Source of the DNA: Kribbella steppae
Lineage (GTDB): Bacteria; Actinomycetota; Actinomycetes; Propionibacteriales; Kribbellaceae
Assembly: GCF_004342025.1 (NCBI RefSeq)
Contig: NZ_SLWN01000011.1
Coordinates: forward strand, 186,001-250,000
DNA length: 64,000 nt
Reading direction: 5' to 3'
Shown: positions 32,014-40,709 of the stretch, piece after piece
How positions within the stretch are numbered: position 1 is the stretch's first letter
Layout: each line of letters begins with the position of its first letter
Made by a program: the position numbers and the translations under genes
Notes under the pieces: model-generated
Told to the model about the DNA's origin: nothing
Database searches by the model: none
Seen by the model: the letters and a program-made list of their open reading frames with translations, nothing else

Positions 32014-33761
32014 CACAGCTCCTCGGTATCCCAGGCGGGCGCCATGTCGCGGGCGATCTGGATGTCGTCGTTGCTGGTACCGGCCGCGACCATCGGCCAG
32101 ACCATCGCGTCGCGATGCACGACGAAGTCGACCACCACCGGTGCGTCGGTGACCGCCATCGCCTTCTCGATCGTCGCGTCCACCGAGTCGCGGTCGGAGC
32201 AGCGCAGCCCGACGCCGCCCATCGCCTCGGCCAGCTTGGCGAAGTCCGGGATCCGGGCCGAGTGCAGGTCGGTGTTGGAGTAGCGCTTGTCGTAGAACAG
32301 CGTCTGCCACTGCCGGACCATGCCCAGCGACTGGTTGTTGATCACGGCAACCTTGATCGGGATGCCTTCCAGCGCACAGGTGACGAGCTCCTGGTTGGTC
32401 ATCTGGAAGCAGCCGTCGCCGTCGATCGCCCAGACGGTCTTGTCCGGCCGGGCGACCTTGGCGCCCATCGCGGCCGGCACGGCGTACCCCATGGTGCCGA
32501 GGCCACCGGAGTTCAGCCAGTGGCCGGGCTTCTCGAACGGCAGGTAGTGCGCGGCCCACATCTGGTGCTGGCCGACGCCCGCGGTGTAGATGGCGTCCGG
32601 TCCGGCGATCTTGCCGATCCGCTCGATCACGTACTGCGGTGACAGGGTGCCGTCCTCGGGCTCGTCGTACGCGACCGGGTACTTCGCCCGGACCGACTCG
32701 AGCTGGTGCCGCCAGGTGTCGTAAGACGGAGTGCGGCCGGAGCTCGCGATCTCGGTCCGGAGCGCGCCGATGAGGTCGGTGATGACCTCCTTGCAGTCGC
32801 CCACGATCGGCACGTCGGCGGCCCGGTTCTTGCCGATCTCGGCCGGGTCGATGTCGGCGTGGATCACCTTCGCCTCGGGCGCGAACGAGTCGAGCTTGCC
32901 GGTCACCCGGTCGTCGAACCGCGCGCCCAGGCAGATGAGCAGATCGGAGCGCTGGAGGGCCCCGACCGCGGAGACCGAGCCGTGCATACCGGGCATGCCG
33001 AAGTGCAGGTCGTGCGTGTCCGGCAGCGCGCCGCGGGCCATCAGCGTGGTGACCACCGGGAGGCCGAGGAGCTCGGCGAGTTCCTTCAGCTCGGCGTGGG
33101 CCTTGGCCCGGATCACGCCGCCGCCGACGTACAGGACCGGCTTCTCGGCGGCCGCGATCAGCCGGGCCGCCTCACGCACCTGCTTGGGGTGCGGGCGGGT
33201 CACCGGCCGGTAGCCGGGCAGCGAGAGCTCGGTCGGCCACTGGAAGTCGACCTTCGCCTGCATCGCGTCCTTGGTCACGTCGACCAGCACCGGCCCGGGC
33301 CGTCCGGTCGACGCGATGTGGAACGCCTCGGCGACGGTGCTGGCGATGTCGTTCGGGTTGTTGACGAGGAAGTTGTGCTTGGTGATCGGCATCGTGATGC
33401 CGCGGATGTCGGCCTCCTGGAACGCGTCCGTGCCGATCGCTGCGCTGGCCACCTGACCGGTGATCGCGACCAGCGGGACCGAGTCCATGTAGGCGTCGGC
33501 GATCGGCGTCACCAGGTTGGTCGCGCCGGGTCCGGAGGTGGCCATGCAGACGCCGACCTTGCCGGACGCCGAGGCGTACCCCTGGGCCGCGTGGCCGGCG
33601 CCCTGCTCGTGACGTACCAGGATGTGGCGGATCTGGGTCGAGTCGAGCATCGGGTCGTACGCCGGGAGGATCGCGCCACCCGGGATGCCGAAGACGGTGT
33701 CCACTCCGGCATGTTCCAGTGCGCGGATCAGAGCCTGTGCCCCGGTCAGCTGCTCACTCAT
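32013..33761 (-). CDS. ilvB: Acetolactate synthase large subunit
   Basis: 582 residues from ATG 33761 (AAGGAAGG upstream). Thiamine diphosphate enzyme of valine, leucine and isoleucine synthesis. GVDTVFGIPGGAILPAYD near the start, catalytic Glu in VRHEQGAGHAAQGYA, FAD-binding region in the middle, and GDGCFQMTNQELVT (ThDP/Mg2+ motif GDG...N) near the C-terminus. First gene of ilvBNC, behind an attenuator with leader peptide. Confidence 0.97.
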   Translation of the reverse strand: MSEQLTGAQALIRALEHAGVDTVFGIPGGAILPAYDPMLDSTQIRHILVRHEQGAGHAAQGYASASGKVGVCMATSGPGATNLVTPIADAYMDSVPLVAITGQVASAAIGTDAFQEADIRGITMPITKHNFLVNNPNDIASTVAEAFHIASTGRPGPVLVDVTKDAMQAKVDFQWPTELSLPGYRPVTRPHPKQVREAARLIAAAEKPVLYVGGGVIRAKAHAELKELAELLGLPVVTTLMARGALPDTHDLHFGMPGMHGSVSAVGALQRSDLLICLGARFDDRVTGKLDSFAPEAKVIHADIDPAEIGKNRAADVPIVGDCKEVITDLIGALRTEIASSGRTPSYDTWRHQLESVRAKYPVAYDEPEDGTLSPQYVIERIGKIAGPDAIYTAGVGQHQMWAAHYLPFEKPGHWLNSGGLGTMGYAVPAAMGAKVARPDKTVWAIDGDGCFQMTNQELVTCALEGIPIKVAVINNQSLGMVRQWQTLFYDKRYSNTDLHSARIPDFAKLAEAMGGVGLRCSDRDSVDATIEKAMAVTDAPVVVDFVVHRDAMVWPMVAAGTSNDDIQIARDMAPAWDTEEL

Positions 33762-33881
33762 GAGTGCCTTCCTTAGTCCTGTCACGTTTGGCTTTGTCGC
33801 GACCGATCCATCCTCGCTCTTGTTTGTCTTCAGGTCACATCTGGGTCGCAGATAGTCGCCCTGGCAACAACTGTGCACATT

Positions 33882-33918
33882 AAAAACGCCCCCTCCGCCG
33901 GGTGGGCTGAAGGGGGCG
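33882..33918 (-). terminator. Attenuator terminator in the ilvBNC leader
   Basis: On the minus strand CGCCCCCT (33918-33911) and AGGGGGCG (33894-33887) form the stem and TTTTTAA follows (33886-33880). It stands between the leader peptide and ilvB, with no other gene to terminate. Confidence 0.87.
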
Positions 33919-33938
33919 CGCTCGACTCTGTGGTCGCG

Positions 33939-33980
33939 TCAGTCGGCGCGCCGCACAAGTACGAGGAGAATCGATCGCAT
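33939..33980 (-). CDS. ilvBNC leader peptide MRSILLVLVRRAD
   Basis: 13 codons with the run Ile-Leu-Leu-Val-Leu-Val (ATT CTC CTC GTA CTT GTG) in positions 4-9. It ends 20 bases before the attenuator hairpin. This is the classic control element of branched-chain operons: starved ribosomes stall in the run and prevent terminator formation. There is no obvious Shine-Dalgarno, so the mRNA may be leaderless. The gap 33762-34069 holds only this control region. Confidence 0.88.
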   Translation of the reverse strand: MRSILLVLVRRAD

Positions 33981-34032
33981 GTGGCAACACTCGCCGACAC
34001 ACTGCGACCGGGTCAAGCTCGGCGCCTGAGGG

Positions 34033-34047
34033 TCTCATGATATGAGA
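34033..34047. promoter_or_regulatory. Dyad upstream of the ilvBNC leader
   Basis: TCTCAT-GAT-ATGAGA is a perfect inverted repeat 53-67 bases before the ilvB leader peptide. GTCTCATG (34032-34039) also occurs at the ndgR start (5570-5577), hinting at a related regulator. Confidence 0.45.
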
Positions 34048-34069
34048 TGCCTGTCTTAAGGAGTGTGAG

Positions 34070-34489
34070 CTACACCCGCCTGAGTTCGAGCACGGGAATG
34101 ATGCGGACTCCGGCAGTCCGGCGTGCGTACTCGGCAAAGAACGGGTAGTGCCGCGCTTGCTCGGCGTAGATGCGGTCGTGTTCAGCGCCGGTCACTTCGT
34201 GGACGGTCACCTCGTAGGCCTCGGTTCCGCGTTCGACGCTGCCCTCACCGGCGGCAGCCAAGTTGCGGTACCAGTCCGGGTTGGTGGGTGCTCCACTCTT
34301 GGTTGCGAAGACGTAGATGATGTCCGGGTCGGTCTCGTGTGGGAGATACATCGTCGGATTGACGTACTCCCGGCCGCTTGTGCGGCCGCGGTGGTGCAAC
34401 AGGACCATCGGAGCGCCTTCGAAGTTCCCGCCGACCCTGCCCTCGTTCGCTCGGAACTCCGCGATGGTGCTCGCGTTCCAGTCGCTCAT
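34070..34489 (-). CDS. Deazaflavin (F420)-dependent nitroreductase family protein
   Basis: 139 residues, split-barrel fold. EGRVGGNFEGAPMVLLHHRGRTSGREYVNP, YVFATKSGAPTNPDWYRNL and EYARRTAGVRIIPVLELRRV are the Ddn/Rv3547-family marks. These proteins bind F420 and reduce quinones or nitro compounds. Fits the F420 gene fbiD at the left edge. It lies 26 bases downstream of ilvD on the same strand and may be co-transcribed. Confidence 0.9.
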   Translation of the reverse strand: MSDWNASTIAEFRANEGRVGGNFEGAPMVLLHHRGRTSGREYVNPTMYLPHETDPDIIYVFATKSGAPTNPDWYRNLAAAGEGSVERGTEAYEVTVHEVTGAEHDRIYAEQARHYPFFAEYARRTAGVRIIPVLELRRV

Positions 34490-34515
34490 GTCGATCTCCA
34501 GTCGTCCACGGGTGC

Positions 34516-36189
34516 CTAGATACAGACCGCACCCTCGGAGGCTGAGCGGACCAGGCGGGTGTACTTGCCGAGGACGCCTTTGGTGATGCTCGGGGACTTG
34601 GGGGTCCAGCCGGTGCGGCGATTCTCGAGTTCCTCGGGGGTGACGTGGAGGTCGAGGGTGCGGTTCTTGACGTCGAGGGTGATGCGGTCGCCGTCCCGGA
34701 CGAACGCGATCGGGCCGCCGTCCACGGCCTCCGGTGCGACGTGGCCGACGCAGAGTCCCGTCGTACCGCCGGAGAACCTTCCGTCGGTGAGAAGCAGGAC
34801 GTCCTTGCCCAGGCCGGCGCCCTTGATCGCGCCGGTGACCGCGAGCATCTCGCGCATCCCCGGGCCGCCCTTCGGGCCCTCGTACCTGATCACCACGACG
34901 TCGCCGGCCTTCATCGAGCCGTCCTCGACCGCGTCCATCGCGCCCCGCTCGCCGTCGAACACGCGCGCGGTGCCCTCGAACACGTCCGAGTCGAAGCCGG
35001 CGCTCTTCACCACCGCACCCTCGGGCGCGAGCGAGCCGTGCAGGATGGTGATCCCGCCAGTGCCGTGGATCGGCTTGTCCAGCGCACGGATGATCACGCC
35101 GTCGACATCGGGCGGCGCGATGTCGGCGAGATTCTCGGCCATCGTCTTGCCGGTCACGGTCAGGCAGTCGCCGTGCAGCAGGCCGGCGTCGAGCAGCGAC
35201 CGCATCACCACCGGGATGCCGCCGACCCGGTCGACATCCGTCATCACGTACCGGCCGAACGGCTTGAGGTCACCGAGGTGCGGCACCTTGTCGCCGATCC
35301 GGTTGAAGTCGGCCAGCGTCAGGTCGACCTCGGCCTCCCGCGCGATCGCGAGCAAATGCAGTACGGCGTTCGTCGAGCCGCCGAGCGCCATCACCACGGC
35401 GATCGCGTTCTCGAAGGCTTCTTTGGTCAGGATCTGACGGGCCGTGATGCCGTTGCGGAGCAGGCCGACGACCGCCTCGCCGGACTTGCGGGCGTACCCG
35501 TCGCGGCGGCGGTCCACCGCTGGCGGCGCGGCCGAACCCGGTAGAGACATTCCGAGCGCCTCGGCGGAGGCGGCCATCGTGTTGGCCGTGTACATCCCGC
35601 CACAGGCGCCTTCACCCGGGCAGATCGCCCGCTCGACCGCGTCGACCTCCTCCTGGGTGATCAGGCCGCGGACGCAGGCACCGACCGCCTCGAAGGCGTC
35701 GATGATCGTGACGTCCTTGTCGCCGAGCCGGCCGGGCATGATCGAACCGGCGTACAGAAAGACCGATGCGAGGTCGAGCCGGGCCGCGGCCATCAGCATT
35801 CCGGGCAGCGACTTGTCGCAGCCGGCCAGCAGCACCGAACCGTCCAGCCGCTCGGCCTCCATCACCGTCTCGACCGAGTCGGCGATGATCTCGCGGCTGA
35901 CGAGTGAGTAGTGCATGCCGACGTGGCCCATCGAGATGCCGTCGGAGACGCTGATGGTGCCGAATTCCAGCGGGTACCCGCCGGCCGCGTGCACACCTTC
36001 CTTGACCGCCTTCGCGAGCCGATCCAGGGACAGGTTGCACGGGGTGATCTCGTTCCAGCTCGACGCGACTCCGACCTGCGGTTTCGCCCAGTCGTCGTCG
36101 CCCATCCCGACCGCCCGGAGCATGCCGCGCGACGCGGTCGCCTCGAGTCCGTCGGTCACTGTCCGGCTGCGTGGCTTCACATCGACCAT
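34516..36189 (-). CDS. ilvD: Dihydroxy-acid dehydratase
   Basis: 557 residues. Fe-S enzyme turning dihydroxy acids to 2-oxo acids in valine and isoleucine synthesis. Cluster cysteines are seen in LAGCDKSLPGMLMA and GEGACGGMYTANTMA; GGTTGLCVGHVAPEA and RFSGG lie near the C-terminus. Separate from ilvBNC, as usual in actinomycetes. Confidence 0.96.
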   Translation of the reverse strand: MVDVKPRSRTVTDGLEATASRGMLRAVGMGDDDWAKPQVGVASSWNEITPCNLSLDRLAKAVKEGVHAAGGYPLEFGTISVSDGISMGHVGMHYSLVSREIIADSVETVMEAERLDGSVLLAGCDKSLPGMLMAAARLDLASVFLYAGSIMPGRLGDKDVTIIDAFEAVGACVRGLITQEEVDAVERAICPGEGACGGMYTANTMAASAEALGMSLPGSAAPPAVDRRRDGYARKSGEAVVGLLRNGITARQILTKEAFENAIAVVMALGGSTNAVLHLLAIAREAEVDLTLADFNRIGDKVPHLGDLKPFGRYVMTDVDRVGGIPVVMRSLLDAGLLHGDCLTVTGKTMAENLADIAPPDVDGVIIRALDKPIHGTGGITILHGSLAPEGAVVKSAGFDSDVFEGTARVFDGERGAMDAVEDGSMKAGDVVVIRYEGPKGGPGMREMLAVTGAIKGAGLGKDVLLLTDGRFSGGTTGLCVGHVAPEAVDGGPIAFVRDGDRITLDVKNRTLDLHVTPEELENRRTGWTPKSPSITKGVLGKYTRLVRSASEGAVCI

Positions 36190-36215
36190 GGGCCCACTCT
36201 ATGACCGACCTGGCG

Positions 36216-37214
36216 TTAGGCCATCTGCTTGGTGACAGCGGCGGCGAAGGCGGTGAGTGCGTCGGGGGCGTTGATGTAGCCCCAGGGCACGCTTTCGATC
36301 CGGCCTTGGGTCAGCGCGGCCTGTTCCATCGCGGCGGCCTTCGCGCCGACGGTCTTGAGGGCGAATGCCATCGTGCCGTGGGCTGAGATGTCCGCCGCCT
36401 CGGGCTCGCGGCCGGGTACCTGCCACTTGGCGCGGGCGGCGAGCAGGGCGTCCTTCCGGTTGCTGATCTCACGCGTGTAGCGCGCACCCCGCTGCAGCTT
36501 CGTCAACTCGCCGTCGGACAGTACGTCGAGCCACACCTCGTTGGCCACCATGCCTGCAACCGCACACAGTGCGCTGCCGGGCTGCGCATTCGCCAGCGTC
36601 TGGTCGCCGAAGCGGACGATCTGGGCGATGTCGAGGCCCGACCACTTCGGAGCCAGCGCATGCACCCGGCCGCTGTGCGCCTGGTAGCCGGCCGGGTGAC
36701 GCTCCATCGCAGAGCGGAAGATGTCGTTCTTGTCGTCCATCGACGCCTGCAGTCCGATCGCCACCCACTGCAGCACCTCCCACGGTGCGGCGTCGTCGGG
36801 TGCTGCGGCGATGCCGTAGTCCAGCACCTCGGCCGCCGTACGGAGGATGTCGTGGAAGGTCGCGAACCGCTGCTCGGTGACCTGCTCCGCCGACGCGCCG
36901 GTGCGCACCTCCCAGGCCTCGAACACCAGCGTCTGCCCGAGCCACAGCAGCAGGTCTGGGTCACCCGGCACAGCCTCCAGCCGCAACTCCAGTTGCTCGC
37001 TGTGCCCGATGGCCGCCTTCCCAAGCCCCATCGCCCGGAACGACCGCCGATCGGTGTTCTGCGACGACGCCTTGAGCAGCTCGGCCCCGGTCGACAGATC
37101 GCCCCCACGCACCGCGGCGTACGCGGCATCGAGCTCCGGATCGGCCCATGCCTGATCCAGCCGAAGCCCCGCCGTCGCCACTCCCGCCGGCTGCTTCCGC
37201 GAAAAGATCCCCAT
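36216..37214 (-). CDS. Hypothetical helical-repeat (TPR-like) protein
   Basis: 332 residues from ATG 37214 (MGIFSRKQPAG). All-helical, with repeated patterns such as AYAAVRGGDLSTGAELLKASSQNTDRR, GDPDLLLWLGQTLVFEAW and DDAAPWEVLQWVAIGLQASM that recall TPR helices. No signal peptide. It is divergent from the riboswitch-controlled AICAR transformylase gene. No function can be assigned. Confidence 0.65.
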   Translation of the reverse strand: MGIFSRKQPAGVATAGLRLDQAWADPELDAAYAAVRGGDLSTGAELLKASSQNTDRRSFRAMGLGKAAIGHSEQLELRLEAVPGDPDLLLWLGQTLVFEAWEVRTGASAEQVTEQRFATFHDILRTAAEVLDYGIAAAPDDAAPWEVLQWVAIGLQASMDDKNDIFRSAMERHPAGYQAHSGRVHALAPKWSGLDIAQIVRFGDQTLANAQPGSALCAVAGMVANEVWLDVLSDGELTKLQRGARYTREISNRKDALLAARAKWQVPGREPEAADISAHGTMAFALKTVGAKAAAMEQAALTQGRIESVPWGYINAPDALTAFAAAVTKQMA

Positions 37215-37255
37215 ACGCGCGATGCTAGGCCGGATCGCGGCCGTCCGGACCAGGT

Positions 37256-37271
37256 TTGCACCTTCGTGCAA
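37256..37271. promoter_or_regulatory. Dyad in the divergent promoter before the ZTP riboswitch
   Basis: TTGCAC-CTTC-GTGCAA is a perfect 6-base inverted repeat 12 bases upstream of the riboswitch. It probably binds a transcription factor near the promoter of the AICAR transformylase gene or its divergent neighbour. Confidence 0.4.
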
Positions 37272-37282
37272 TAGGCTCGCAC

Positions 37283-37378
37283 CGAACCGCGACTGGCGAG
37301 GGTGGAGCACCACCGTGGAGCGGCTGACACACAAGGCGTCGTCCGCCTGGGCGCCTCCGACTTCTCGGAGGTTGCCCG
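37283..37378 (+). ncRNA. ZTP (pfl-type) riboswitch with Shine-Dalgarno-sequestering hairpin
   Basis: The conserved pfl blocks appear in order: CCGCGACTGGCG (37287-37298), GGTGGAGCACCACC hairpin (37301-37314), GTGGAGCGG, and the 3' pseudoknot element CCGCCTGGGC (37343-37352). Directly after it CCTCCGA (37354-37360), loop CTTC, TCGGAGG (37365-37371) hides the GGAGG ribosome site of the gene starting at 37379. ZTP/ZMP binding would compete with this hairpin and raise translation. ZMP is the substrate of the enzyme encoded. Confidence 0.87.
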
Positions 37379-38293
37379 ATGCAGTTGCGCTATGGCATGA
37401 ATCCCCATCAGTCCGCGTCGATCACGGCGCTGGATCGGTGGCCGTTCACGGTGGTCAGCGGCGCGCCGTCGTACATCAATGTGCTCGATGGTCTGGCCGG
37501 CTGGCAGTTGGTCCGTGAGGCCTCAGGTCTCCTCGGTCTGCCGGCGGCGGCGTCGTTCAAGCACGTGTCCCCTGCCGGCGCCGCGGTTGCTGACACGGTG
37601 GCCAGTGCGTATGGGCGGGCGCGGGATGCCGATCCCAAGTCGTCGTACGGCGATTTCGTTGCAGTGTCGCACCCGGTCGACGCGGAGCTCGCGGACCGGC
37701 TGAAGCGGCTTGTCTGCGACGGCATCATCGCTCCCGGGTACGACGAGGGTGTGGTCGGCGTACTGGCCAGCAAGAAGCGTGGCGCGTTCCTGGTGCTCGA
37801 AGCGGATCCTGGATATCAGCCGCCTGCTGTCGAGGTCCGCGAGGTGTACGGCGTCCGGCTGACGCAGGAGCGTGATGACGTGCCGCTGGACCGCTCGCTG
37901 CTGGACCCCGAACTGCCGGACAGTGCGGCACGGGATCTTCTGCTGGGGCTGGTCGTCGCGCGGTACACGCAGTCGAACACGGTCGCAATGGTCAAGGACG
38001 GGATGGCGATCGGCATCGGTGCCGGGCAGCAGTCGCGGATCGACTGCACCCGGCTGGCGGGTGAGAAGGCCGCAGAGTGGTGGGCTCGGCGTTCGGCGGA
38101 AGAGCTGACAGAGGTCGCGATGGTGTCGGACGGGGCGATCCCGTTCGTCGACAACATCGCCGAGGCTCACCGGCACGGGGTTCGTTACCTTGCCGAGCCG
38201 GGTGGCTCGATCCGCTCGGCCGAGGTCGTCGCCGCGTGTGCCGAGCTGGGGATCAGCTTGTCGCAGACCGGGGTGCGGTTGTTCCGGCACTGA
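37379..38293 (+). CDS. Stand-alone AICAR transformylase (C-terminal PurH domain only)
   Basis: 304 residues. Equivalent to the formyltransferase half of PurH: LRYGMNPHQSAS, SFKHVSPAGAA (the catalytic Lys-His pair), SNTVAMVKDGMAIGIGAGQQSRIDCTRLAGEKA and VMSDGAIPF-like VSDGAIPFVDNI. The IMP cyclohydrolase (MGS-like) domain is absent, and the start is fixed by GGAGG seven bases upstream. It would convert AICAR (ZMP) to formyl-AICAR with 10-formyl-THF. A full PurH is presumably elsewhere. Behind a ZTP riboswitch, it would be made when ZMP/ZTP builds up. Confidence 0.88.
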   Translation: MQLRYGMNPHQSASITALDRWPFTVVSGAPSYINVLDGLAGWQLVREASGLLGLPAAASFKHVSPAGAAVADTVASAYGRARDADPKSSYGDFVAVSHPVDAELADRLKRLVCDGIIAPGYDEGVVGVLASKKRGAFLVLEADPGYQPPAVEVREVYGVRLTQERDDVPLDRSLLDPELPDSAARDLLLGLVVARYTQSNTVAMVKDGMAIGIGAGQQSRIDCTRLAGEKAAEWWARRSAEELTEVAMVSDGAIPFVDNIAEAHRHGVRYLAEPGGSIRSAEVVAACAELGISLSQTGVRLFRH

Positions 38294-38328
38294 GGCGGAA
38301 GGTGCCCGAGGCAACGGCACCGCGGTCC

Positions 38329-38595
38329 TCAGCCGCCCGCCACGCTTGGCAGGATCATCAGTTCGTCGCCGTCCTTGAGCGTCGTACCGAGACCGTCCAG
38401 GTCGCGGATGTTGTCGTTGCCCAGGTAGATGTTGACGTGCCGCCGTACGGCGCCCTGTTCGTCGGTCAGGCGTCGCCGGAGGACCGGGTCCAGGGCGGCG
38501 ACGGCCTCGCCGACGGTGGCTCCGTCGACTTCGACCCGCTCGGCACCGCCCGCGAACGGTCTGAGCACGGTCGGCAGCTTGACCCCGATCGCCAT
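38329..38595 (-). CDS. MoaD/ThiS-like ubiquitin-fold protein ending in Gly-Gly
   Basis: 88 residues. Beta-grasp fold: VKLPTVLRPFAGG, VDGATVGEAVAALDPVLRRRL, RHVNIYLGNDNIRDLDGLGTTLKDGDELMILPSVAGG. The terminal GG is the adenylation/thiocarboxylate site used for sulfur transfer or protein conjugation. Encoded one base after a six-Asp-box BNR protein, with no MoaE, ThiF-like or cysteine-synthase gene nearby, so its partner is unclear. CysO-like or small-modifier roles are possible. Confidence 0.87.
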   Translation of the reverse strand: MAIGVKLPTVLRPFAGGAERVEVDGATVGEAVAALDPVLRRRLTDEQGAVRRHVNIYLGNDNIRDLDGLGTTLKDGDELMILPSVAGG

Positions 38596-38596
38596 C

Positions 38597-39694
38597 TCAG
38601 CCCACTACGGCAGCGCGGACGGTCAGCACGTCCGGGAGGTGCCGCGCGACCTCGGTCCAGGTGTCGCCCGCGTCCGCGCTGGCGTAGACGCAGCCGTCAC
38701 GAGTGCCCAGATACACACCGGCGGACTTGGCCGAGTCCGTGCACATCGCGTCCCGGAGGACCGGTGCGTACGACGGTACGTCGGGCAACCCAGCTGTCAG
38801 CGCCTCCCAGGTGGACCCGGCGTCGCGGGAGCGGTAGACCCGGCACTTCGCGTCGGTGGGGATCCGGTTCCCGTCGGCGACCAGCGGGAAGACGTACACG
38901 GTCTCAGGCTCGTGCGGGTGCACCGCGATCGGGAACCCGAAGTCCGACGGCAGCCCGTCCGCGATCGACTTCCAGATCGCCCCGCCGTCGTCGGATCGGT
39001 AGACACCGTGATGGTTCTGCGCGAACATCCGGTCCGGTACGTCGGGATGCGCGGCCATCTTGTGCACGCATTGACCGAACTCCGGGTACGGATCGGGGAA
39101 GAAGTAGGCCTTGATCCCCTGGTTGGCCGGGGACCACGACTCGCCGCCGTCGGTCGTCCGGTACACCCCGCCGGTCGACATCGCGACGCTCACCCGGTCG
39201 GGATCGGTCGGATGCGGCAACACGGTGTGGATCGCCTGACCGCCGAAGCCGGCACCCCACTCCTTGCGATGCGGGTGGTCCCACAGGCCGCGGACCAGCT
39301 CGAACGTCACTCCCCCGTCGGTGGACTTCCACAGCGCCGACGGCTCCGACCCTGCGTACACGACGCCAGGCTGATCAGCCGGCCCGGGCTGGATCTGCCA
39401 GACCCGCTCGAGCGATGTCTCGGCGTCCTTGGGGAACCCGATCGAGCCCTCCGGTGGCTCGGCCCAGGTCTTGCCGAGGTCGTCGGAGTGGAAGACCGCC
39501 GGCCCCCAGTGCTCACTCGTCCCGCCGACGAACACGCGTGGCTGGTCACCGCGCGTGTCGATCCCGACCGCGTACACACCCTGCATCTCGAACTGTGGCA
39601 CCGGGCCGTCAAGGGTCCACTCCCGGCGCGCAGCGTCACTCCGGCCGATCCAGAGCCCTTTCTTGGTTCCGATCAGCAGTACGGTCTCGGACAT
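38597..39694 (-). CDS. BNR/Asp-box beta-propeller protein (sialidase-like)
   Basis: 365 residues. Six Asp-box repeats S/T-x-D-x-G-x-T/S-W are visible: SDDLGKTW, STDGGVTF, TTDGGESW, SDDGGAIW, SRDAGSTW, SADAGDTW, forming a beta propeller. No signal peptide, so it is cytoplasmic, unlike secreted sialidases, and the Arg triad is not evident. Linked to the MoaD-like gene; the pair probably works together. Function unknown. Confidence 0.85.
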   Translation of the reverse strand: MSETVLLIGTKKGLWIGRSDAARREWTLDGPVPQFEMQGVYAVGIDTRGDQPRVFVGGTSEHWGPAVFHSDDLGKTWAEPPEGSIGFPKDAETSLERVWQIQPGPADQPGVVYAGSEPSALWKSTDGGVTFELVRGLWDHPHRKEWGAGFGGQAIHTVLPHPTDPDRVSVAMSTGGVYRTTDGGESWSPANQGIKAYFFPDPYPEFGQCVHKMAAHPDVPDRMFAQNHHGVYRSDDGGAIWKSIADGLPSDFGFPIAVHPHEPETVYVFPLVADGNRIPTDAKCRVYRSRDAGSTWEALTAGLPDVPSYAPVLRDAMCTDSAKSAGVYLGTRDGCVYASADAGDTWTEVARHLPDVLTVRAAVVG

Positions 39695-39706
39695 CCTTGT
39701 CCTCCT

Positions 39707-40639
39707 TTACCGCGGTGGACCCCCCACCACGTTGATCAATGGTTGCCCCGCCGCGAACCGCTCCAGTTGCGCGCGCACCAACCGGGCCACCCGCGGCCCG
39801 AAGGCCGTCGAGGCACCCCCGCGGTGCGGGTTGACCAGCACGTTCGGAGCAGACCACAGCGGGTGTCCGGCGGGCAACGGCTCGGGATCGGTCACGTCCA
39901 GCGCGGCGCGGATCCGACCGCCGGCCAGCTCGGTCAGTAATGCGTCGGTGTCCACGACGACACCGCGCGCGACGTTCACCAGCAGCGCGCCGTCCTTCAG
40001 CTGGGCCAGGAACTTGGTGTCCACCAGCCCCCGTGTCTCGGCCGTCGCCGGGGTCAGCAGCACGATGACGTCGGCCAGCGGCAGCAACTCGGGCAGCTCG
40101 GTGATCGGGTGCACGCCCTCCCGCTCCCGCCGCGCAACCCGGATGATCTCGCACTCGAACCCGGTCAGCCGCCGCTCCAGGGCCTCGCCGATCGACCCGT
40201 ACCCGAGGATCAGCACCGTGCGATCCGCGAGCGAATCGTCCATTTCGTCGTACGACGCGGGCCAGAGCTGCTGATCCTGGTTCCGCACGGCACGCGGCAG
40301 CCGCCGGTACGACGCCAGAATCAGGCCGACCGCGAGCTCGGCAGTCGATGCGTCATGGACGCCGCGGGCGTTGCACAAGGTGACGCCCTCGGCCAGATGC
40401 GGCAGCACGTTCTCATAGCCGGCCGTCTGCAGTTGCACCACCTTCAGCGAAGGCATGTCGCGGACGACCTCGACCACGTCGGAGCCGCCCATGTACGCAG
40501 GAACATAGAACTCCACCTGGTCGAGCGACCCCGGCCGGTCACCACCCGCGTACCACTCCACGTCGAGCCCAGCGGGCACGCCACCGAGGGTGCTTTCCGC
40601 GTCCTCCCACGGCAGCCACGCCAACACCTGATCAGCCAT
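39707..40639 (-). CDS. D-2-hydroxyacid dehydrogenase family protein
   Basis: 310 residues. NAD(P)-binding LILGYGSIGEALERRL, catalytic Arg in NVARGVVVD, Glu in DVTDPEPLP, and His in NPHRGG. Paralogue of serA lacking ASB and ACT domains; similar to glyoxylate/hydroxypyruvate reductases. It is 12 bases upstream of the BNR gene on the same strand, so one operon is likely. Confidence 0.88.
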   Translation of the reverse strand: MADQVLAWLPWEDAESTLGGVPAGLDVEWYAGGDRPGSLDQVEFYVPAYMGGSDVVEVVRDMPSLKVVQLQTAGYENVLPHLAEGVTLCNARGVHDASTAELAVGLILASYRRLPRAVRNQDQQLWPASYDEMDDSLADRTVLILGYGSIGEALERRLTGFECEIIRVARREREGVHPITELPELLPLADVIVLLTPATAETRGLVDTKFLAQLKDGALLVNVARGVVVDTDALLTELAGGRIRAALDVTDPEPLPAGHPLWSAPNVLVNPHRGGASTAFGPRVARLVRAQLERFAAGQPLINVVGGPPR

Positions 40640-40709
40640 GCCCCGAACCTACTCGCCCGGCCGGACAATTTTCATCCCGCCGTCCACAGGTTCGTCGTAC
40701 ATTGGATCG

